64,000 nucleotides of DNA from RGZA01 sp041917755. GTDB taxonomy: Bacteria; Pseudomonadota; Alphaproteobacteria; UBA9219; RGZA01. Below, one piece after another: positions 53,150-61,685 of the stretch. The stretch lies in the NCBI GenBank assembly GCA_041917755.1, contig JAYRWY010000004.1:144622-208621 (forward strand). The letters run 5' to 3'. Below the pieces are notes generated by a model. That model was not told the DNA's origin. It did not search any database and was given only the letters and a program-made list of their open reading frames with translations. Every line of letters begins with the position of its first letter. Within the stretch, counting starts at the first letter, position 1. A program made the position numbers and the translations under genes.

Positions 53150-54370
53150 ATGTCAACCAAAACTGATTATTACGAACTCCTCAGTGTTTCCCGCGATGCG
53201 AATGGAGACGAGGTAAAGCGCGCCTATCGTAAACTGGCGATGCAATATCACCCTGATAAAAATCCGGGCGATAAAAATGCCGAAGTAAAATTCCGCGAAA
53301 TTAGCGAAGCCTATCAAGTATTATCGGATGATCAGAAACGCGCCGCCTATGACCGCTATGGTCATGCTGCCTTTGAACAGGGTGGTGGCATGGGGGCGGG
53401 CGGCTTCGATTTCAGCGGCTTTCCCGGCGGTCTTTCCGATATTCTCAATGAAGTCTTTGGTGACTTCATGGGCGCATCGGCTGGCGGTCAGCGTTATAGC
53501 AACGGCGCGCAGCGCGGCAATGATGTGCGTTATGATTTGGAATTAACCCTTGAAGAAGCCTTTAAGGGCATTGAAAAAACCATCAAGGTTGCCACACCGC
53601 AAACCTGCGAAACCTGTAAGGGCAGTGGTTCAAAACCTGGCACAGCACCTGCACAATGCAAACAATGCAACGGCGCTGGCAAGGTGCGCATTCAACAGGG
53701 CTTCTTCTTAATGGAACGTTCCTGTCCGGTATGCTCTGGTGCGGGCAAGGTTATTGAACACGCATGCAAAGAATGCCGTGGCCAAGGCCGCGTGCGCAAT
53801 GAACGCACCTTAAAGGTCAATATTCCTGCTGGCGTTGATACCGGCACGCGCATCCGCATTGCGGGTGAGGGTGAGGGCGGTGTACGCGGTGGCTCATCGG
53901 GCGACCTATACGTATTTATTTCGGTTAAACCACATGCGTTCCTGCATCGCGAAGGTGCAAATCTATTGGCACGCATGCCCATCAGTTTTGTGCTGGCGGC
54001 CCTTGGCGGTACCATTGAAGTGCCAACCCTCGACGGCGCACCGGCTACCCTAAACATCCCGGAAGGCGCGCAGAACGGCCAACAATTCCGCCTCAAAGGG
54101 CAGGGCATGAGCACCCTGCAGCAAGGCCGCGTACGCAATGAAAACGCGCGTGGTGACCTGTTTGTGGAGGTTAGCATCGAAACGCCTATCCATTTAACCG
54201 CTAAACAAAAGCAGTTATTGGAAGAGTTTGACACGCTCAGCGAAAGCAAGAAAAATAATCCGCAGGCACATGGCTTCCTTGAACGCGTAAAGGGGTTCTT
54301 TGCCAAACAAGCGGACGAAAAAAAATCGCAACCGAGCAACGAGCAACAAAAACAGGGCGCCCACAAATAA
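53150..54370 (+). CDS. dnaJ: Chaperone protein DnaJ
   Basis: A 406-residue type I Hsp40: J domain with HPD in YHPDKNPGDKN, a Gly/Phe-rich region (GGGMGAGGFDFSGFPGG), four zinc-finger motifs (CETCKGSG, CKQCNGAG, CPVCSGAG, CKECRGQG), substrate-binding beta domains and a C-terminal Lys/Gln-rich tail. It stimulates the DnaK ATPase and delivers substrates. 26 bases before dapB. Confidence 0.97.
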   Translation: MSTKTDYYELLSVSRDANGDEVKRAYRKLAMQYHPDKNPGDKNAEVKFREISEAYQVLSDDQKRAAYDRYGHAAFEQGGGMGAGGFDFSGFPGGLSDILNEVFGDFMGASAGGQRYSNGAQRGNDVRYDLELTLEEAFKGIEKTIKVATPQTCETCKGSGSKPGTAPAQCKQCNGAGKVRIQQGFFLMERSCPVCSGAGKVIEHACKECRGQGRVRNERTLKVNIPAGVDTGTRIRIAGEGEGGVRGGSSGDLYVFISVKPHAFLHREGANLLARMPISFVLAALGGTIEVPTLDGAPATLNIPEGAQNGQQFRLKGQGMSTLQQGRVRNENARGDLFVEVSIETPIHLTAKQKQLLEEFDTLSESKKNNPQAHGFLERVKGFFAKQADEKKSQPSNEQQKQGAHK

Positions 54371-54396
54371 AGCCCACAAAAATTTAAGGTGTTATC

Positions 54397-55218
54397 ATGG
54401 CCGTACGTATTGGTATTTTTGGAGCAACCGGCCGCATGGGCCGTATGATCGCCCGGGAAATTCTCGAAGACCAGAATTCGCAGCTTGCCGGCGGCACGGT
54501 ACGTGAAGGCAGTGCCTTCATGGATAAATCATTGCATGACGTGTTTAATTTACCTGGCAATGTAGTTCTCCCACCAGATGCCGTGAATACAATATCGCCA
54601 GAAAAATTATTATCGGCCTGCGACGTGGCGATTGATTTTACGCGCGCGGAAGTATCGGTGCATCACGCCTATGTGGCCGCCGCCATGGGTAAGCCCATTG
54701 TGGTTGGTACAACAGGCTTTACGCAGGAACAGGTGCAAATGCTGGCCGATGCTGCCAATCATATTCCCATCGTGCTTGCTCCCAATATGTCGGTGGGCGT
54801 TACATTACTTACGGCTATTACCGAAGTGGTCGCGCAAACGCTCGATGCAAAATACGATATTGAAATTGTCGAAATGCATCATCGTCATAAAATTGATGCG
54901 CCATCCGGCACCGCGCTTGCACTTGGCGAAGCTGCCGCAAAAGGCCGCAACATCAATCTCAAGAGCCGCGCTGTCTATGACCGCAAGGGTAACTCCGGTC
55001 CACGCAAACGTGGTGATATTGGTTTTGCAACCCTGCGCGGCGGCGATGTAGTGGGTGAACACTCGGTTATCTTCGCCAATGATGGCGAACGCGTGGAACT
55101 AACCCATAAGGCAACCGACCGCCGCATTTTTGCGCAGGGCGCTGTCGTTGCAGCCAAATGGGTTGTGAACCAGCAACCTGGCCGCTTCAGCATGAAAGAC
55201 GTCTTGGGCTTCAGCTAA
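54397..55218 (+). CDS. dapB: 4-hydroxy-tetrahydrodipicolinate reductase
   Basis: A 273-residue enzyme of the lysine/diaminopimelate pathway. It has the dinucleotide-binding GIFGATGRMGRMIAREI, the VGTTGF segment, and the catalytic EMHHRHKIDAPSGTAL motif. AAGGTG precedes the ATG. The dnaK-dnaJ-dapB order is typical of alphaproteobacteria. It overlaps the 3' end of the minus-strand ogt-like fragment by 4 bases. Confidence 0.96.
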   Translation: MAVRIGIFGATGRMGRMIAREILEDQNSQLAGGTVREGSAFMDKSLHDVFNLPGNVVLPPDAVNTISPEKLLSACDVAIDFTRAEVSVHHAYVAAAMGKPIVVGTTGFTQEQVQMLADAANHIPIVLAPNMSVGVTLLTAITEVVAQTLDAKYDIEIVEMHHRHKIDAPSGTALALGEAAAKGRNINLKSRAVYDRKGNSGPRKRGDIGFATLRGGDVVGEHSVIFANDGERVELTHKATDRRIFAQGAVVAAKWVVNQQPGRFSMKDVLGFS

Positions 55219-55637
55219 GCCACTTTTGGCTTTTGAACCAGCCGCGTTAATTCTGCATAACTCATCGCATCGCCCTGCTGGGGAAGGTTCAGCATGGCTT
55301 TAAGCACACGTAACTGGAACGATGCCCCATAAAGGGCAAAGGTCGCCGGGCTGATATTCTGCGGGTTCATTTGGTTGATACGGCAGGCATAAGGGGCGGT
55401 TTTGGCGGCATTAGGCAGAAATTCGGTATCCGGCCATTCATCTTTCCAAGCCGACAGGTCATAAAGGGTCCCATAACCCGATGATAAGGCGATCTTGCAC
55501 AGGGTGTTATCGTCACTTATCCCCAACATTATGGGACCCATTGGGGTGTCATGGCAGCCCCAAAAGACGCGTGCGGGGGTGGAGTCCACGCCGATGGGAT
55601 AATCACTAAATGGTACTTGTTTGGCGATTGCCATCAT
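55215..55637 (-). pseudogene. Truncated methylated-DNA-protein cysteine methyltransferase (Ogt-like)
   Basis: Reads as the N-terminal part of Ogt: TPMGPIMLGISDDNTLCKIAL, split here as the strand-rich N domain, then GASFQLRVLKAMLNLPQGDAMSYAELTRL-like helices (the family's G-x-xFQxxVWxALxxIPxG-x-x-xSYxxLA pattern, about residues 95-130), ending KPKVA. The frame stops there, exactly where dapB ends, and the DNA-binding and catalytic PCHR segment is missing. ATG at 55637 or 55634 is the likely start (a TTG 8 codons earlier is open too). With no acceptor cysteine it cannot repair alkyl-guanine; it is either a remnant or an alkylation-binding relic. Confidence 0.7.
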
Positions 55638-55729
55638 CCGCGTTAAAACCCAGCTACCCAAAAAAACGATGGTTCAAACCGATTCGCTGAACCCATCCCC
55701 ACAATGAATCAAAAGTAAAAAAACTGTCA

Positions 55730-56362
55730 ATGAACAAAGAATCTGCAACTCACTTTTTCACGGCCCTTGCGGCACAGATGCCGCAACCCAAGACCGAACT
55801 GTGCTTTTTGAATCCCTATACCCTGCTGGTAGCTGTGTCTTTGTCAGCACAGGCGACCGATGTAAGCGTGAACAAGGCAACCGCATCGCTGTTTAAAAAA
55901 ATCAAAACACCTCAAGCAATGCTGGATTTCGGTCTGGAAAATTTGCGCACGCAAATCAAAACCATCGGCCTTTATAATACCAAGGCAAAAAACATCATCG
56001 CGATGTCAGAAATATTATTGCGCGATCATGGCGGCGAAGTTCCCCGCGACAGAGCCTCGCTTGAAAAACTTCCCGGCGTTGGACGCAAAACGGCCAATGT
56101 GGTGATGAATGAAGCGTTTGGTGTTCCCACCATCGCTGTCGATACCCATGTGTTCCGTGTATCCAATCGCACCGGTTTAGCGCCAGGAAAGAATGTCGAT
56201 GCAGTGGAAGATAAATTGATGAAGGTTGTGCCAAAACAATTTTTAAAAGGCGCACATCACTGGTTGATTTTATTGGGCCGCTATACGTGCAAGGCCCGCA
56301 AACCCGAATGCGCACGCTGCGTCGTCAAGAAATACTGCAAATATAAGGATAAAACGGCATAA
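55730..56362 (+). CDS. nth: Endonuclease III
   Basis: A 210-residue DNA glycosylase/AP lyase for oxidised pyrimidines. The helix-hairpin-helix LPGVGRKTANVV contains the catalytic lysine, the catalytic aspartate is in AVDTHVFRVSNR, and the C-terminal 4Fe-4S set fits C-x6-C-x2-C-x5-C (CKARKPECARCVVKKYC). It lies next to the broken ogt, both DNA repair genes, on opposite strands. Confidence 0.97.
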   Translation: MNKESATHFFTALAAQMPQPKTELCFLNPYTLLVAVSLSAQATDVSVNKATASLFKKIKTPQAMLDFGLENLRTQIKTIGLYNTKAKNIIAMSEILLRDHGGEVPRDRASLEKLPGVGRKTANVVMNEAFGVPTIAVDTHVFRVSNRTGLAPGKNVDAVEDKLMKVVPKQFLKGAHHWLILLGRYTCKARKPECARCVVKKYCKYKDKTA

Positions 56363-56381
56363 TCGCGGGCAGGCCGCGTAA

Positions 56382-57032
56382 TTATTCGCCAGCTAAACGA
56401 TCGCTGCTGATCTCGCTGTCATCGTCATCGCTGACCACGCCAAACGATGTTGGTGATGTCGCGCGCAGTGCTGATTGTTGCATGCCTTGCAATTCACCAT
56501 TCACCTGACCGCCAGCATTGATTTCGATTTCGCCGTAACGCACAGTACCTGTAATACGTCCGGTTGGACGAACGGTGAGACGACCGCGCACCACAACCAC
56601 ACCTTCAAACGTGCCGGCGATTTCTGCGGTATCCACTTCAATCGATCCATTGAACGAACCGCCTTCGGCAACTTCCAAAGCTTGGCCATCATAACGCATG
56701 CCTTCAACGCCGCCTTCAACGACGAGGTAATCACATTTTGAAATTTGTCCGGCAAGGGTAATGTCCTTGGCAACAACCATTCTGCGGCCTTCGCCAGAAC
56801 CACTGTTGAACCGTGGGCCTTCAGATGCTGGGCGGCGCATGGTTGGCGCGCTTGGCATATCAACGACGCGGCGTACACCGCCAGTGGGCGGAGTTGCGCG
56901 CAAGCCACCGCGTGGGCCATTCATGGGGCTGCCATCGGGGTTACGTAGAGCAGGGGATGGATTGCCAGATGCCGCGTTATTATTCGGGTTGGAAGATGGA
57001 GTTTCAGTGCGCGGATCAAGTGGGCGATTCAT
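56382..57032 (-). CDS. Bactofilin family cytoskeletal protein
   Basis: A 216-residue protein: a disordered Pro/Asn/Arg-rich N-terminus (about 1-85), a bactofilin (DUF583) beta-helix (about 86-185: ITLAGQISKCDYLVVEG, GSFNGSIEVDTAEIAGTFEG, GRITGTVRYGEIEINAGGQVNGEL), and a short acidic C-terminal tail. Bactofilins polymerise without nucleotide and place envelope enzymes for stalk, shape or pole functions. The long N-terminal extension may bind membrane or partner proteins. Convergent with nth. Confidence 0.92.
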   Translation of the reverse strand: MNRPLDPRTETPSSNPNNNAASGNPSPALRNPDGSPMNGPRGGLRATPPTGGVRRVVDMPSAPTMRRPASEGPRFNSGSGEGRRMVVAKDITLAGQISKCDYLVVEGGVEGMRYDGQALEVAEGGSFNGSIEVDTAEIAGTFEGVVVVRGRLTVRPTGRITGTVRYGEIEINAGGQVNGELQGMQQSALRATSPTSFGVVSDDDDSEISSDRLAGE

Positions 57033-57223
57033 GGCATTTTCCCTATAAATAAAACTATAAATATCGGTGCTAGCGTCTGTGGTACGAGCGTTCGGTTCAG
57101 GGGGCTTGTGCTGTGTTCACTAGCAGGGCTAACGTAGCACGAATTACGAAACAGTTTCAACAGCCACATCGCTGTGATTTGCGCCATAATTACCTAAAAA
57201 TAACTCAACTCAGGAAGTATAGA

Positions 57224-58237
57224 ATGTCAGAACCAAAGTACGATGTAGTCGGTATCGGTAACGCGATCGTTGATATTATTGCGCAATGCGAGGATGAGTT
57301 TCTCCGCCGGGAGGACATCCATAAGGGCGGCATGACCCTCATAGACGCTGACCGCGCCAAGCATTTGTACGAAAAAATCGGCTCGACCACGATGGTTTCT
57401 GGCGGCTCAGCTGCCAATACCATTGCCGGCATAGCAAGCCTAGGCGGCAAAGCCGCTTATTTCGGGCGTGTTTTTAAAGATGATCTTGGCGCTGGCTTCA
57501 CCCGCGATATGAAGTCATTAGGCATCCATTATCCAACGCCTCCTGCTGCAACGGGCCTATCCACGGCCTCATGCATCATTTTGGTCACCCCGGATGGCCA
57601 ACGCAGCATGAATACCTTTTTGGGTGCCAGCACCGATTTTTCACTAAGCGATGTGGATGAGGATACGATTGCGGCATCCCAAATCGTGTATCTGGAAGGT
57701 TATCTGTTCGATAAGCCACCCGCCAAGGAAGCCTTTTATCAAGCGGTACGTCTGGCCAAAAAACATGGCCGCAAAGTTGCCCTGAGTTTATCCGATGGTT
57801 TTTGTGTGGATCGTCACCGCACAGACTTCCATGCCTTGCTGAAGGAAGGCGTCGATATTCTGTTTGCCAACGAAGTGGAAGCAACCGCTCTTTATCAAAA
57901 GAACTCATTAGAAGAAGCAATGCCATCAATTGCGGCGGCTTGCCCCACCACGGTGGTCACCCGCAGTGAAAAAGGCGCGGTAATTTTAAGCGCTAATAAA
58001 ACGCACACAGTATATGCCGAGCCAGTTGCCAAGGTTGTCGATACAACCGGCGCGGGTGATAGCTACGCGGCTGGCTTCCTATATGGCATCACGCATGGTT
58101 ATGATTTACCAGATTGTGGCCGCATCGCATCCATTTGCGCAGCTGAAGTGATAAGCCATATTGGCCCGCGCCCACAAACTGATTTAAAGCAATTGCTGAC
58201 AAGCAAGATGGGCGGCGCGTTTAAGAAAGCGTCGTAG
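57224..58237 (+). CDS. PfkB family carbohydrate/adenosine kinase
   Basis: The ATG at 57224 has AGGAAG 8 bases before it and gives a 337-residue protein starting MSEPKYDVVGIGNAIVDI. PfkB signatures are present: MVSGGSAANTIAGIASLGG and DTTGAGDSYAAGFLYG with the catalytic aspartate. The sequence style is that of the ribokinase/adenosine kinase subgroup. Given ahcY elsewhere in the window, adenosine is a reasonable substrate, but this is inference. It is convergent with the ClpB-like ATPase gene. Confidence 0.9.
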   Translation: MSEPKYDVVGIGNAIVDIIAQCEDEFLRREDIHKGGMTLIDADRAKHLYEKIGSTTMVSGGSAANTIAGIASLGGKAAYFGRVFKDDLGAGFTRDMKSLGIHYPTPPAATGLSTASCIILVTPDGQRSMNTFLGASTDFSLSDVDEDTIAASQIVYLEGYLFDKPPAKEAFYQAVRLAKKHGRKVALSLSDGFCVDRHRTDFHALLKEGVDILFANEVEATALYQKNSLEEAMPSIAAACPTTVVTRSEKGAVILSANKTHTVYAEPVAKVVDTTGAGDSYAAGFLYGITHGYDLPDCGRIASICAAEVISHIGPRPQTDLKQLLTSKMGGAFKKAS

Positions 58238-58245
58238 AACCAATC

Positions 58246-59157
58246 TTAAATCAGAGCGCTTGGAATAATGCCGGATTCATGGCCGAGTGACTCGCGCACA
58301 TCATCCATATCCAGTTCGGGTTTGCCGGCCATCACGCTGCGTGCGCAGGCCTGGTCGAGCATCAAAATCGCCTTATCCGGATGGTTACGGCGACGCAGAT
58401 ATTTGGATGTCAGATACACAATCTGGTCGCATACTTCATCCGACACAATCAAATCATAATGGGTGGCAAACCGGTTTTTCAGCCCACGAAGAATAACCTT
58501 ACATTCTTCTTCCGATGGCGGGTCCATGAAAATCTTTTGGAAACGACGATCCAGCGCAGGGTCGGCCTTCACATAATCATCGTATTCATCGCGCGTTGTT
58601 GCGCCAATCATCAACAAGTCACCAGTGGTCAAATACGGTTTCATCAAATCGGCCACGCCGGCTGCGCCACTGGCAATACAGCTTGGCATGATCATGTGGA
58701 TTTCATCGATGCACAGAATGATAGGTGGAAATAGTTTTGATGCATTGCGTTCGGCAACACCCTTAATCATCGGCACAAATCGGCCTTCAAAGTCGGATCG
58801 TGAACCCGCACCCGCGGAAAGGGATGACATTTCAAGTTCCAAAATTCGTGCACCAGCCAGTTTCTTTGGCACTTCGTTTTTAAAAATCTTTTGCGCAAGC
58901 CCCACGAACAATGCGGTTTTACCCACACCCGCACCGGCGAGAAGCAGAACGTTTTTACGTTCACGTTGCAGCAGGATCATCACAAGGTCATACAGTTCCT
59001 TGTCACGGCCGATGATGGGGTCAAAACGGTCGCGTGCAACCTGCGCGGAAATATCGCGTGAAAATTTGAAAATCAGCGCTTCCAGATCTTCATCGGAAAC
59101 CCTGAATTTTGGCGCGCCTTTTTCATTGGCAACGGGGGCTAAATCGGAAATATCCAT
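58246..59157 (-). CDS. Stand-alone ClpB/ClpA D1-type AAA+ ATPase
   Basis: A 303-residue protein matching only the first AAA+ domain of ClpB: FDPIIGRDKELYDL, Walker A GAGVGKTAL, the pore-side LSAGAGSRSDFEGRF, Walker B ILCIDEIH, sensor IGATTRDEYDDYV with ALDRRF (arginine finger), and the small lid domain ending in LMLDQACARS. The Clp N domain, the coiled-coil M domain, the second AAA+ domain and any ClpP-binding loop are missing. A 40-residue N-terminal tail replaces them. The ends look clean, so it seems a real small protein and not a broken clpB. It follows the YejA-like gene by 51 bases on the same strand. Function unknown. Confidence 0.85.
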   Translation of the reverse strand: MDISDLAPVANEKGAPKFRVSDEDLEALIFKFSRDISAQVARDRFDPIIGRDKELYDLVMILLQRERKNVLLLAGAGVGKTALFVGLAQKIFKNEVPKKLAGARILELEMSSLSAGAGSRSDFEGRFVPMIKGVAERNASKLFPPIILCIDEIHMIMPSCIASGAAGVADLMKPYLTTGDLLMIGATTRDEYDDYVKADPALDRRFQKIFMDPPSEEECKVILRGLKNRFATHYDLIVSDEVCDQIVYLTSKYLRRRNHPDKAILMLDQACARSVMAGKPELDMDDVRESLGHESGIIPSALI

Positions 59158-59208
59158 GCTTCTTTTTTTAAACCCAAATCATGTAGAAATGGTTGAGTTA
59201 AGCCATTC

Positions 59209-61020
59209 TTAAGGAGCTGCGATGGGTGCTGCCCACCAACTCTCTATAACAGGGCCATAAAGCGGGGTTTGTTGCGGTGTCATTACATTTGGCCAGATCG
59301 CAAACCAATCCGTCCCGCGATAGAATAGGGGCACTACATAATAGCCTGATAACAACACGCGGTCGAGCGCACGAAGTGCAGCGCGCAAATCATCACGGGT
59401 TTGTGCACCGGTAATTTTATTGGTCAATGCGTCCACCACTGGGCTTTTTATGCCCGCATAATTTCGGCTGCCTTTAATATCGGCGGCGGCGCTGCCCCAA
59501 TATTGGGTTTGTTCATTACCGGGGGAAAGACTGTTCACCCATTTATGCAGCACCACATCATAATCAAAATCAGACAGGCGTGCTTGGAACTGTGATGCAT
59601 CTACGGTGCGTACACGCGCAGTAATCCCCATCCGGCTCAGGGTACGTGCATATTCCAGGGCCACCTTTTCATCTTGCGGGTCGGCTAATAACATTTCAAA
59701 TGTGAATGGCTCGCCTTTTGGTGTGTGCAATACGCCGTTTTTAATGTGGTATCCGGCTTGTTCCAACAACTCGCTTGCTTGCTTTAATTGGTCGCGCAGC
59801 GGGTGCGTATCATCGGTGCGGGGCAGGGCAAACGGTTTGGTGAATAGTTCATCGGGCAAATCTTTTTTCCACGGACTGAGTAGTTTCAGTTCCATTTCAT
59901 CCGGCACGCCGCTGCTGGCTAAATCGGAATTAGCAAAAAAACTATCCAGCCACTTATACGAACTTTGGAACAATGCACGGTTGATCCAGTTAAAATCAAA
60001 CGCATAACTCAATGCCTTGCGTACACGAACGTCACTGAAGTTGGCTTTACGTGTATTAAAAATAAACCCGCGAATGGGTTCGGGGCGGCGATGGGTAAAG
60101 GCAATGGTTTTAAACGCATCTTTTTTCTCATTCGACATACGTTTAAGCTCTGCCCAACGTTTTGGGTCTGTTTCACGTCGCGCATCCAATGCGTGCGCCG
60201 TAAATGCTTCCTGCGCTACATTCTCATCGCGGTAATAATCATATCGAATGATATCAAAGTTACACGTGCCACGCCGTACAGGTAAATCCTTACCCCAATA
60301 ATTTGCATCACGTTCGAATGTGGTGCTGCGCCCTGCCTCAACCGAAGCTAATTTATACGGGCCGCTGGCAATCGGCGGAACAAGGGTAGTTTCATCAAAA
60401 GGTTTAGATGCAAACGCGTGCTTGGGCAAAATAGGCATCAAGCCAAGAATAAGCGGCATCTCGCGGTCAATGCTTCCATCATCATTTTTCTTCAATAAAA
60501 AAGTGATGCTGTGCGGGTCATTCACCTCAGCGCTCAATACTTTTTTATAATAACTTCGGTGGTTGGGGCGTCCCTTATCACGCAGCGTAATCCATGAAAA
60601 ATAAACATCATCTGCTGTTACGGCTTTGCCATCCTGCCAGCGTGCCTTGGGGTTGATATGAAACCGGATGCCGGAGCGATCTTTTTTTACATCAATTTTC
60701 TCTGCAATCAGCGGATAAAGTGTGAACGGCTCATCCTGCGTGCGGGCCAATAATGTCTCGTATATATAGGTGAGGCCTTCGGCGGGCCGGCCCTTGACGA
60801 TATAGGGGTTCAGGCTATCAAACGTACCTACAATGTTTAAACGCATACTGCCGCCCTTGGGCGCATCCGCATTCACATAATCAAACTGTTTGAAATGTTC
60901 ATCCAGCTTTGGCGTGCCGTGCATGGCAATGGCATGCATACTCACCCATTCTTGCGCATGGGCAAGGCTGGGTGTTATCAACGCAAGGGTGAATAATACA
61001 GCCGCAAAAAATCTATTCAT
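59209..61020 (-). CDS. Extracellular solute-binding protein family 5, YejA-like
   Basis: A 603-residue periplasmic binding protein with a signal peptide (cleavage near AHA, residue 22). The family 5 body shows KGGSMRLNIVGTFDSLNPYIVKG, VTADDVYFSWITLRDKG and IKGSRNYAGIKSPVVDAL. The HAIAMHG and NADAPKGG starts are typical of YejA, the microcin C/peptide importer subunit. No yejB/E/F permease or ATPase gene is adjacent. Its start overlaps the end of apt by 8 bases, so it is translated with it. Confidence 0.9.
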   Translation of the reverse strand: MNRFFAAVLFTLALITPSLAHAQEWVSMHAIAMHGTPKLDEHFKQFDYVNADAPKGGSMRLNIVGTFDSLNPYIVKGRPAEGLTYIYETLLARTQDEPFTLYPLIAEKIDVKKDRSGIRFHINPKARWQDGKAVTADDVYFSWITLRDKGRPNHRSYYKKVLSAEVNDPHSITFLLKKNDDGSIDREMPLILGLMPILPKHAFASKPFDETTLVPPIASGPYKLASVEAGRSTTFERDANYWGKDLPVRRGTCNFDIIRYDYYRDENVAQEAFTAHALDARRETDPKRWAELKRMSNEKKDAFKTIAFTHRRPEPIRGFIFNTRKANFSDVRVRKALSYAFDFNWINRALFQSSYKWLDSFFANSDLASSGVPDEMELKLLSPWKKDLPDELFTKPFALPRTDDTHPLRDQLKQASELLEQAGYHIKNGVLHTPKGEPFTFEMLLADPQDEKVALEYARTLSRMGITARVRTVDASQFQARLSDFDYDVVLHKWVNSLSPGNEQTQYWGSAAADIKGSRNYAGIKSPVVDALTNKITGAQTRDDLRAALRALDRVLLSGYYVVPLFYRGTDWFAIWPNVMTPQQTPLYGPVIESWWAAPIAAP

Positions 61021-61528
61021 CGTATTTCAGCAAACTGAAGTTAGGTGCTTTGATACGGCTCTGTCCGCCAAGGAAAGTCAGCTCGATAATAAATGCAGCC
61101 AGTTTCACATCGCCGCCCAGTTTTTTTACAAGGGTTATGGCGGCTTCCATCGTACCACCGGTTGCCAGCAAATCATCTACCAACACAATCTTCTGTCCCT
61201 TTAATACCGCATCGGCCTGAACTTCGATAATGTCTTGGCCATACTCCAGCGCATAGGCATGCGAGATGACGGGGCCTGGTAGTTTGTTCTTTTTGCGTAT
61301 CATGGCAAATCCGCAGCCAAGCTTATAAGCTACAGCCGCCGCAACCATCAGCCCGCGGGATTCAATTCCCAAAATCCGGTCTGGTTTTTCCTTGGCAATC
61401 ACTTCCGCCAGCGCATTGATAGCGTGTTCCCATGCCTTGCCATTCATCAACATGGTTGAAATATCGTAAAACAGGATGCCCTGCTTGGGAAAATCGGGGA
61501 TGGAACGGATATGTTCTTTAAGGTTCAT
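61013..61528 (-). CDS. apt: Adenine phosphoribosyltransferase
   Basis: A 171-residue purine salvage enzyme that makes AMP from adenine and PRPP. The PRPP motif VLVDDLLATGGTM is intact, with GIESRGLMVAAAVAYKLG and the AMIRKKNKLPG flexible loop before it. It starts the apt-yejA-like-ATPase unit. Linked to ahcY and a PfkB kinase in purine recycling by function only. Confidence 0.96.
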   Translation of the reverse strand: MNLKEHIRSIPDFPKQGILFYDISTMLMNGKAWEHAINALAEVIAKEKPDRILGIESRGLMVAAAVAYKLGCGFAMIRKKNKLPGPVISHAYALEYGQDIIEVQADAVLKGQKIVLVDDLLATGGTMEAAITLVKKLGGDVKLAAFIIELTFLGGQSRIKAPNFSLLKYDE

Positions 61529-61685
61529 GAGTTACTCGCGTAAACAGGGGGATAGTCAGTGGCGTTATACTACCGGAGAGTTTGCGAATCTTCGATATTG
61601 AAAAATTAACGAAACTGGTGGCAAACTGATGTTCAAGACATAATTGGCCGCATAATCAACGCAGACATACCCGCAAGACATAGCC
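61529..61685. promoter_or_regulatory. Divergent region between apt and the DUF2336 gene
   Basis: About 157 bases with both promoters. No ORF, no clear operator. A TATACT-like -10 near 61566 faces the DUF2336 gene; no confident -35 could be read. Confidence 0.3.

Noticed and set aside
53692..54366. 224-residue minus-strand ORF opposite dnaJ
   Set aside because: Arg/Pro/Cys-rich shadow of the zinc-finger region of dnaJ.
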